Assembly (NCBI GenBank): GCA_015709595.1
Contig: CP054178.1
Location: 2,423,205 to 2,487,204, forward strand
Source: Phycisphaeraceae bacterium
GTDB lineage: Bacteria; Planctomycetota; Phycisphaerae; Phycisphaerales; SM1A02
Direction: 5' to 3'
Length of the DNA stretch: 64,000 nt
The position numbers and the translations under genes were made by a program. Positions 57,645 through 64,000 of this stretch are shown here, piece by piece (within the stretch, counting starts at the first letter, position 1; each line of letters starts with the position of its first letter). The notes under the pieces are model-generated. The model worked only from the letters and a program-made list of their open reading frames with translations, made no database searches and was not told the DNA's origin.

Positions 57645-58823
57645 ATGTCCGGCCCCTTGTCATTCGAGATTCTGCACCGATGCCCCCTGTCGCGCGCCCG
57701 CATGGGGCGGGTGACGACGCCGCACGGGTCGTTTGACACGCCGGCCTTCATGCCCGTGGGCACACGGGCGTCGGTAAAGGGGCTGACGCCCGAACAGGTG
57801 CGGGGCACGGGCAGCCAGATCATCCTGAACAACGCCTACCACCTCATGCTGCGCCCGGGGCCGGAACTGATCCGACGTCGCGGGGGGTGCCACCGGTTTA
57901 TGCGGTGGGACGGGCCGATCCTGACCGACTCGGGGGGGTATCAGGCCTTTTCAATGTCGGATATCAGCCGGATCACGGAGGATGGCGTCACGTTCCGGTC
58001 GGTGGTCGATGGTTCGCCGGTTCACCTCAGTCCCGAGCGGTCCATGGAGGTGCAGAACGACCTCGGGGCGGACATCATCATGGCGTTCGACGATTGCCCG
58101 CCCGCGGCGGAAGGAGGCGCGACTGCGGAGGATCGCGCCCGTGTTCAGGCGGCCTGTGAGCGCACCATCCGGTGGCTGGAGCGATGCGTCAGAACCCATC
58201 AACGCCCGGATGAACAGGCCCTGTTCGGCATTGTCCAGGGGGGCGTCCATCCGGATCTGCGCCAACGGTCGGCGAGTCAGGTGTGCGGGATCGACCTGCC
58301 CGGCTACGCCGTCGGTGGAGTGGCGGTGGGGGAGGGAACGGCGGCGATCGCCCGGGTCGTCGAGTTCACCGCCCCCTTTCTGCCGCAGAACAAGCCCCGA
58401 TACCTGATGGGGGTGGGGTATGAGCGGGATCTTGTCATGGCGGTTCGGGCGGGAGTGGACATGTTCGACTGCGTCCTTCCGACGAGGAACGGGCGCAATG
58501 GCACCGCGTTCACGCGGGCGGGCCGCATCAACCTGCGGAACGCCCGGTTTTCAGAGGACGATGGGCCAGTGGACCCCGCTTGCGATTGTTCGACCTGTTC
58601 CGGGGGGTTCAGCCGCGCCTACCTGCGGCATCTGTTCACCGTCGGGGAGATGCTGGGGCCGATTCTGCTGAGCGTGCATAACATCCGCCACTTCCAACGG
58701 CTGATGCTGGACGTTCGGCGGGCTGTCCGGGAGAATGGCTGGTCTTCCCTGGAGCGGGACTGGCCGGTGCTGTCGGACCCGGTCGCCGGGTCGGCGGAGG
58801 CCGGTCCAGCCCGTTCGCGTTGA
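57645..58823 (+). CDS. tgt: Queuine tRNA-ribosyltransferase
   Basis: 392 aa. It exchanges guanine 34 of NAC-anticodon tRNAs for preQ1 in bacteria. A catalytic Asp is in PILTDSGGYQAFSMS, the second in MFDCVLPTRNGRNGTAFT. The zinc site is CDCSTCSGGFSRAYLRHLF with a downstream His. ATG 57645 gives the family N-terminus (FEILHRCPLSRARMG). It heads a tgt-yajC-secDF unit, the same order as in many bacteria. Confidence 0.96.
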   Translation: MSGPLSFEILHRCPLSRARMGRVTTPHGSFDTPAFMPVGTRASVKGLTPEQVRGTGSQIILNNAYHLMLRPGPELIRRRGGCHRFMRWDGPILTDSGGYQAFSMSDISRITEDGVTFRSVVDGSPVHLSPERSMEVQNDLGADIIMAFDDCPPAAEGGATAEDRARVQAACERTIRWLERCVRTHQRPDEQALFGIVQGGVHPDLRQRSASQVCGIDLPGYAVGGVAVGEGTAAIARVVEFTAPFLPQNKPRYLMGVGYERDLVMAVRAGVDMFDCVLPTRNGRNGTAFTRAGRINLRNARFSEDDGPVDPACDCSTCSGGFSRAYLRHLFTVGEMLGPILLSVHNIRHFQRLMLDVRRAVRENGWSSLERDWPVLSDPVAGSAEAGPARSR

Positions 58824-58832
58824 GTCACACCC

Positions 58833-59294
58833 ATGTGGAACCTTGATTCGATTCCTTCGCTCACGCTGACCCTGTCGCAGGGCGAAGGCGCACCTCCGCC
58901 CCCGAACCTGGGCGGCGGTGGCGGAAACGCGACCACCGGCGCGAATGGCGGGACCGGGGGCGCCGCGCCGCCGCGCCCCAATGATCCGTTCTCCAGTTTG
59001 TTGCCCATCTTCATGGTGCTCATTCTCATCTTCATCTTCTGGTCGTTCTCGAGTCAGAAGAAGGAGAAGAAGAAGCGGGAGGCCCTGCTCTCGAGCATCA
59101 AGAAGCACGACCAGGTGCAGACGATCGGCGGCATCATCGGCTCGGTGGTGGAAGTGAAGTCGAACACCGTGGTGCTGAAGGTGGATGAGTCGTCCAACAC
59201 GCGCATGACCTTCGCCAAGTCAGCCATTCAGCAGGTGCTGCGGGATTCTCCGGACAAGGCCCCGGAGCCCGCCGACGCGGGAGCGAAGAAGTAA
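58833..59294 (+). CDS. yajC: Sec translocase accessory subunit YajC
   Basis: 153 aa. One membrane helix (LLPIFMVLILIFIFWSF, ~52-68) is followed by the cytoplasmic domain QKKEKKKREALLSSIKKHDQ, then VQTIGGIIGSVVEVKSN, typical of YajC. The N-terminal ~50 residues are unusual for the family (about 110 aa elsewhere). They are Gly/Pro-rich and begin PSLTLTLSQGEGAPPPP, which resembles the translation of a genomic repeat. It lies 9 nt after tgt. Confidence 0.93.
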   Translation: MWNLDSIPSLTLTLSQGEGAPPPPNLGGGGGNATTGANGGTGGAAPPRPNDPFSSLLPIFMVLILIFIFWSFSSQKKEKKKREALLSSIKKHDQVQTIGGIIGSVVEVKSNTVVLKVDESSNTRMTFAKSAIQQVLRDSPDKAPEPADAGAKK

Positions 59295-59375
59295 CAGGCC
59301 GCATGGCTGGCGGCGCGAACGAGCGGCCGGACGTTGCGGCCATCGACGTTCGCATGACCTGAGGGTGGATGCACG

Positions 59376-62300
59376 ATGCACAACTTGCAATGGAGAATCC
59401 TCATCATCCTGGTGGTGCTGGCCATCTGCGCCTGGCAGCTGGTCAGCAACGGGATCCGGTGGGGTCGTGACCTCGCCGGCGGCCTGAGCGTCATCTATCA
59501 GGTGAAGCTGGAGGACACCGATGACCCCGAGCAGGTGATGCCGCAGGTCGTCGACGTGCTCAAGAACCGTCTCAATCCCACCGGGGCCATTGACCTGAGC
59601 GTGACGCGCCAGGGGACCGACCGGATCGAGATTTCCATCCCGCTGCCGGATGAGCGGGTCAAGGCGGCGCAGCAGGCCTATCGGGACGCCATCGATTCCG
59701 TTCTGCGCAGCGCCCGCATCGACCCCAACGAACTGGAGTCGCGCCTTCAGGCGGGCGAGGCCGTCAAGGTTTTCGGCGGGCCGGAGGGCACCACGCACTG
59801 GGCGCGGATGGACTCGCTGCAGAAGGCCTACGACCGGCAGCGCGCCGCTCGCGCCGCGTACGAAGCCGCCCGCGGCGCCGACCCGCGGGACGAAGCCGCG
59901 CTGGCTCGCGCCGAGGCGGAGCTGGCCGAGGCGGAGGTGGTCTACGACGCGCTGCTGACCGAAGCGCTGCGGTACAGTCTGCGCGAGCCGGACCTGCTCC
60001 GCCTGGTGCAGCTCTCCAACGAGCCGCGCGATCGCAAGGATCCCGAGACGGGTCGCGTGCTGCTCGATGAGAACAAGCAGCGCATCAAGGACAAGAGTCT
60101 CCGCCAGCTCGAGCTGGAGTCGCTGCAGGAGCGATTCCCGCACCTGAAGAATGAACTGGCGGCGGTGGTTGAGAAGTACGACACCTACGCCGGACTGCGC
60201 CGCGGCTTCGACGACATCGAGGACCTCAAGCGCATGGTGCGCGGCGCGGGCGTGCTGGAGTTCCGCATCGCCGCCACCGCGGGGCAGAACGAAGGGTTCA
60301 ACGTCGACCAGATGCGCGAGGCGCTGGCGGAGCACGGACCGACCTTCCGCGCCTCGGACATCGTCCGCTGGATGGCGATCAACGACGTCAAGCAGTGGTA
60401 CAAGACCGATGAGCAGCTGGCGGCGCTGACGCGCGACCCGGTGGGATATTTCGCGGGGCGCGGCCTGATCGCCGCGGAATACCGAGGCCGCATCTATCTG
60501 CTGATCTACGATGCGCCGGGCAAGAAACTGGTGCATGATCAGGCGGGAGCCCCGTGGTCGCTGCAGGCGGCCTTCCCCACCCAGGATTCGCTGGGGCGGC
60601 CGGCCGTCGGGTTCCGTCTCGACAGCGCGGGCGGCATTCAGATGGGCCAGTTGACCGGCTCCAACGTCAACCGGCCCATGGCGATCGTGCTGGATGACGA
60701 GGTCTTCTCCGCGCCCAACATCAACTCGCGCATCGGCGGCAACGGCATCATCGAGGGCAACTTCTCCGCCGCCGAGATCAACTACCTGATCCGCGTGCTG
60801 GCGTCGGGATCGCTGCAGGCGCGTCTGCTGCCCGACCCCATCGCGCAGAACGTGCTGGGACCGTCGATCGGGCGCGACAACCTGGAGCGCGGACTGTGGG
60901 CGTGCCTGTGGTCGATTCTGGCGACCTGCGCGTTCATGATGGTCTACTACTTCTTCGCCGGGGCCATCGCCAATTTCGCTCTGCTGTGCAACGCACTCAT
61001 CATCTTCGGCGTGATGGCGATGCAGCAGGCGTCGTTCACGCTGCCGGGCATCGCTGGCGTGGTGCTCACCATCGGCATGGCGGTGGACGCCAACGTGCTC
61101 ATCTACGAGCGCATGCGCGAGGAGATCTTCGCGGGCGAGAAGGATCTGCGCTCCATCGTCAAGCTCGGATACTCCAAGGCGCTGAGCACGATCATCGACG
61201 GCAACCTGACGAACCTGATCGTCGCCTTCGCGCTCTATCAGACGGCGAGCACCGAGATCAAGGGCTTCGCGCTGACGCTGGGCATCGGCATCGCCTCCAC
61301 GCTGTTCACCGCCCTGTTCGTCACGCGGACGATCTACATCATCTACGCCGACAAGCTCCGCATCAACAAACTGGAGATGCTGCCCACCGCCGTGCCGGCC
61401 ATTCACCGGGCGCTGGAGCCGAACATCAACTGGGTCGGGCTGCGGCGCATCTTCATCCCGATGAGCTTCGTACTGGTGGTCGCCAGCGTCGTGATGGTGG
61501 GCTACCGAGGCCAGGAAATCTACGACACCGAGTTCCGCGGCGGCATCTCGGCCACCATGCAGACCAGGCCGTCCGATCCCGGCGATCCGCAGTCGCCGCG
61601 CATTCTGCTCGACCGTCGGGAAGTGCAGGAGCGCGTGCAGGCCATCGCCGATGGTCCGCGCGCCCAGGAGGAGCCGATCCTGCAGGCCTTCCGGCGGGCG
61701 GTGGTGCTCACCGCCGGCGCGGGTCAGCAGGGCGCCCGTTCCGACAGCTTCCAGATCAAGATCGCGGTGGACGCCGAAAACGTGACGGACACGCAGAAGA
61801 TCGTGGACGCCATCGTGAGCGCGTTCGCCGCGGAGCTGGGCCAGACCTCGTCGCACGACTTCCGCGGCGCGGCTGAACCCACGCCGCCCGTGGGCGCGAC
61901 GTATCCCATCAGCGGGGCGCGGTACCTGTCGCAGGTCATCGAGCGCCCCGGCTTCGACCGCTCCGTGGCGGCCTACGACGGGGGCGTGGCGATCGTCATC
62001 GACGAGATCAATCCGCCCGCCGCCCTTTCAGACGTGCGCGATCGCATCGCCCGCATGAGGCAGCAGCGCGACTTCAGCGACACGGTGGGGCGTGATTTCG
62101 ACGTGATCGGGCTCACCCCCGCGCCGTCGGGCGATGGCTACACCTCGCTCTGCGTGCTGGTCGCCGATCCGGCGCTCAGGTTCGCCGATTCGGCGGAACG
62201 CTGGGAGAGCTTCCTGGCGACGCGCGAATGGCAACTGGTCGGCGCCGCGCTGGCCAGGCCGGCCTCGCTGGAGCAGGTCAGCTCCTTCTCCGGTTCGGTG

Positions 62301-62903
62301 GCCGACACCCTCTTCGCCAACGCCGTCACCGCCGTGGCGCTGAGTCTCATGGGCATCCTCGTCTACATCTGGATCCGCTTCGGCTCGCTTCGCTACAGCG
62401 TCGCGGCGGTGGTGGCTCTGGTGCATGATGCCGCCATTGCGCTGGGCGCGCTGGCATTGACGCACTACATCTCCGGATCGTCCATCGCCAATCTTCTGCT
62501 CATCGAGGACTTCCACATCAACCTCGGCGTGGTGGCCGGACTCCTCACGATCATCGGGTACTCGCTCAACGACACCATCGTCATCCTCGACCGCATCCGC
62601 GAGAACCGCGGCAAGCGCCCGCTCGCCTCCGCCGAAGTGGTGAACGCCTCGATCAACCAGACCATCAGCCGCACCGTGCTCACGGGCGGCACCACGCTGA
62701 TCGCGGCGATGATTCTCTTCGCCGAGGGCGGCACCGGAATCCGCGACTTCACCTTCGTGCTGATCGTCGGCCTGATCGTGGGCACCTACAGCTCGGTCGC
62801 CATCGCGGCACCGATCGTCTACAAGGCGTCCAATGGCGGTCAGGGAGAGCCGCAGGAGGAGCCGACCACGACCGGGGCCGGAGCACTGGCCCGAACCACG
62901 TGA
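59376..62903 (+). CDS. secDF: SecD-SecF fusion protein
   Basis: 1175 aa. SecD (~1-660) and SecF (~690-1175) are fused, giving about twelve membrane helices that use the proton gradient to drive late steps of Sec export. The SecD half has the DLAGGLSVIYQV and IAGVVLTIGMAVDANVLIYERM blocks. The SecF half has TEFRGGISATMQ near its start, then VADTLFANAVTAVALSLMGI, GYSLNDTIVILDRIRENRG and ISRTVLTGGTTLIAAM. Both periplasmic regions carry insertions, notably a charged helical one near residues 125-285 (AYDRQRAARAAYEAARGAD). Fusion is known in other planctomycetes and Gram-positives. Confidence 0.95.
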   Translation: MHNLQWRILIILVVLAICAWQLVSNGIRWGRDLAGGLSVIYQVKLEDTDDPEQVMPQVVDVLKNRLNPTGAIDLSVTRQGTDRIEISIPLPDERVKAAQQAYRDAIDSVLRSARIDPNELESRLQAGEAVKVFGGPEGTTHWARMDSLQKAYDRQRAARAAYEAARGADPRDEAALARAEAELAEAEVVYDALLTEALRYSLREPDLLRLVQLSNEPRDRKDPETGRVLLDENKQRIKDKSLRQLELESLQERFPHLKNELAAVVEKYDTYAGLRRGFDDIEDLKRMVRGAGVLEFRIAATAGQNEGFNVDQMREALAEHGPTFRASDIVRWMAINDVKQWYKTDEQLAALTRDPVGYFAGRGLIAAEYRGRIYLLIYDAPGKKLVHDQAGAPWSLQAAFPTQDSLGRPAVGFRLDSAGGIQMGQLTGSNVNRPMAIVLDDEVFSAPNINSRIGGNGIIEGNFSAAEINYLIRVLASGSLQARLLPDPIAQNVLGPSIGRDNLERGLWACLWSILATCAFMMVYYFFAGAIANFALLCNALIIFGVMAMQQASFTLPGIAGVVLTIGMAVDANVLIYERMREEIFAGEKDLRSIVKLGYSKALSTIIDGNLTNLIVAFALYQTASTEIKGFALTLGIGIASTLFTALFVTRTIYIIYADKLRINKLEMLPTAVPAIHRALEPNINWVGLRRIFIPMSFVLVVASVVMVGYRGQEIYDTEFRGGISATMQTRPSDPGDPQSPRILLDRREVQERVQAIADGPRAQEEPILQAFRRAVVLTAGAGQQGARSDSFQIKIAVDAENVTDTQKIVDAIVSAFAAELGQTSSHDFRGAAEPTPPVGATYPISGARYLSQVIERPGFDRSVAAYDGGVAIVIDEINPPAALSDVRDRIARMRQQRDFSDTVGRDFDVIGLTPAPSGDGYTSLCVLVADPALRFADSAERWESFLATREWQLVGAALARPASLEQVSSFSGSVADTLFANAVTAVALSLMGILVYIWIRFGSLRYSVAAVVALVHDAAIALGALALTHYISGSSIANLLLIEDFHINLGVVAGLLTIIGYSLNDTIVILDRIRENRGKRPLASAEVVNASINQTISRTVLTGGTTLIAAMILFAEGGTGIRDFTFVLIVGLIVGTYSSVAIAAPIVYKASNGGQGEPQEEPTTTGAGALARTT

Positions 62904-62910
62904 TCCGGTG

Positions 62911-62916
62911 TACCAT
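62911..62916 (+). promoter_or_regulatory. -10-like hexamer before LysM gene
   Basis: TACCAT lies 9 nt before an in-frame ATG at 62926 and 48 nt before the preferred ATG 62965. It could serve either start. Confidence 0.35.
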
Positions 62917-62964
62917 GGATGGTGCATGGAAGGGCAGATGGACCCTACGGATGGAGGTCCGAAC

Positions 62965-63918
62965 ATGTCGAGTGGCGCCAAGATCGGTCTCTTGCTGGCT
63001 CTGGTGATCGTCGGTGTGGTCGGGGCGTACTTCGCCTTCGGCCCAGGGTCGGATGGTTCACCCCCGCTTCAGGCCAATGCCTCGCACTCGGAGAGCGATC
63101 CGCTCTCGCTCGAGGCGCCGCGCGGCGAACCGATGCGCCCGGTTGACCCATTGGTGCGCAGGCCCGATTCGCCCCCGGCTGGTGATGGCGGCGGTCCGCT
63201 CACCGAGTCAGTTCGTGACCGCTTGAATGCGACAGATCAGAAGCCGCCATTCGTCATCATCAATCGTCTGGCCGGCGCTTCATCCGGCGAGGACGTGCTG
63301 CCGGTTGAGCCGCCATCAAGAGGGGGAGCGGGAGGCGGCGCGCCTGGCACATTGATCGGCACCGACCTGCCGCCCATTCCACCCGATGACGAACTTCCGC
63401 CGCGTCACGCCGACGGCGGCAAGGACGGGTGGACGCCGCCACCGGCGGAAGATGAGAGCCATGACTCACCGCCGGCTGATTCCACCGAGCCAGCGTCGCC
63501 GCCCCGGAACGATCCGACGCCCGTCGCACCGCCGGCGCGGACGCCGACGGACTACGTGGTTCAGGCGGGGGACAACTTCTGGTCGATCGCGGAGATGTGG
63601 TTCGGCGACGGCTCCCGGCATCACCTGATCGCCGCCGCCAACCCCGGCGTTGATTCATCCAAGCTGCGCATCGGACAGACGCTGAAACTGCCGCCCAAGG
63701 ACGCCGCGGCAGCGCCGCAGCCCCCGACTCCGACCACTCCGCCCCCCGCCCAGCCGGGAACGTACACGGTTCAGCCGGGCGACACGCTGGTCTCCATTGC
63801 GCGGCGGCTGCTGAAGGACGAGTCGAAGTGGAAGCAGCTTTACGACGCCAATCATCGCGTGATCGGTGCGAACCCCGACAACCTCAAGGTCGGCATGGTG
63901 CTGACCATCCCGCGGTGA
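62965..63918 (+). CDS. LysM-domain protein, membrane-anchored
   Basis: 317 aa. ATG 62965 has GGAGGT 6 nt upstream; an alternative ATG 62926 would add 13 residues. One membrane helix (KIGLLLALVIVGVVGAYFAF) is followed by ~190 Pro/Asp-rich disordered residues and two LysM domains: VVQAGDNFWSIAEMWFGDGS ending IGQTLKLP, and TVQPGDTLVSIARRLLKD ending VGMVLTIP. These bind peptidoglycan. It is likely anchored in the inner membrane with the LysM domains in the periplasm. Confidence 0.88.
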   Translation: MSSGAKIGLLLALVIVGVVGAYFAFGPGSDGSPPLQANASHSESDPLSLEAPRGEPMRPVDPLVRRPDSPPAGDGGGPLTESVRDRLNATDQKPPFVIINRLAGASSGEDVLPVEPPSRGGAGGGAPGTLIGTDLPPIPPDDELPPRHADGGKDGWTPPPAEDESHDSPPADSTEPASPPRNDPTPVAPPARTPTDYVVQAGDNFWSIAEMWFGDGSRHHLIAAANPGVDSSKLRIGQTLKLPPKDAAAAPQPPTPTTPPPAQPGTYTVQPGDTLVSIARRLLKDESKWKQLYDANHRVIGANPDNLKVGMVLTIPR

Positions 63919-63944
63919 CCGTGCCTCGCGTCCGGTTGACCCGA

Positions 63945-63950
63945 TATCGT
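63945..63950 (+). promoter_or_regulatory. -10-like hexamer near window end
   Basis: TATCGT ends 11 nt before a possible ATG at 63962. Confidence 0.3.
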
Positions 63951-63961
63951 CATCACGGCGC

Positions 63962-64000
63962 ATGAAGCGCCGCAGTCGCCGCGCGGCAGTTGTCGCGCAG
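63962..64000 (+). CDS. Possible start of a further gene (truncated by window)
   Basis: An open frame from ATG 63962 (MKRRSRRAAVV...) runs to the window edge. The basic start could be the beginning of a signal peptide. Only 13 codons are visible, so this is tentative. Confidence 0.3.
   Translation, partial: MKRRSRRAAVVAQ

Noticed and set aside
59220-61856. 878-aa minus-strand ORF
   Set aside because: Antisense shadow of secDF.

Overview
The window is GC-rich bacterial chromosome. It most likely comes from a planctomycete of the Phycisphaerae type. The main evidence is the paired PSCyt1/PSCyt2/PSD1 (DUF1549/DUF1553) and DUF1501 genes, a 'choice-of-anchor B' protein with a C-terminal module I associate with Phycisphaerae, a SecD-SecF fusion, a lamin-tail protein, TAT-exported Gfo/Idh/MocA and FGE-like proteins, and scattered intergenic palindromes. 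The lineage is inferred from gene content; there is no rRNA in the window. I see no IS element, CRISPR array or prophage.

Layout. 1-2151 (minus): pntA and the start of pntB (proton-translocating transhydrogenase). 2390-17432 (plus): an eight-gene, tightly overlapping cluster of exported proteins: an LRR cytochrome, two tandem PSD1+DUF1501 pairs, an NHL-repeat protein, a YtkA-like lipoprotein and a di-heme MauG/cytochrome c peroxidase-like protein. It is followed by a separately promoted choice-of-anchor B protein (17486-20011) and a tRNA-Arg(CCU) at 20140. 20265-25740: two PH-domain membrane proteins, a small hypothetical, an esterase, an orphan TrpG/PabA, and a solitary DNA methyltransferase overlapping a small CII-like regulator gene. 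25797-30371 (minus): cardiolipin synthase, GreA, a membrane protein, an FtsQ/DivIB-like protein and a lamin-tail protein.

30513-46239: mixed housekeeping and carbohydrate-related genes. These are an aldo/keto reductase, MmcQ/YjbR-like protein, Aat, a YtcJ-type amidohydrolase, a TPR-YggX fusion, PyrD, a zincin, a NUDIX hydrolase, a Gfo/Idh/MocA oxidoreductase, an FGE-like lipoprotein overlapping head-to-head with ApbE, a Dus-family tRNA-dihydrouridine synthase, and a divergent GH38 alpha-mannosidase-like protein whose reading frame contains repeat-like sequence. 46574-53952: DNA repair genes (polX, recG, xseA, xseB) and a prepilin peptidase with an unusually long insert. 54080-63918: an OmpA/Pal-like lipoprotein, NUDIX hydrolase, M50 and rhomboid intramembrane proteases sharing a C-terminal tail, then tgt-yajC-secDF in the order known from other bacteria, and a LysM protein.

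Two themes run across the window. First, many genes have a TAnnnT-type hexamer only 5-9 nt before the start codon, which suggests leaderless transcripts are common here. Second, several families of short palindromic repeats lie between genes, and copies appear to have entered coding sequence (dusB 3' end, GH38, possibly yajC). The 2390-20011 block is the most distinctive system: a multi-heme, TAT/Sec-exported set in which the PSD1+DUF1501 pair has been duplicated and the two PSD1 copies carry different accessory modules.
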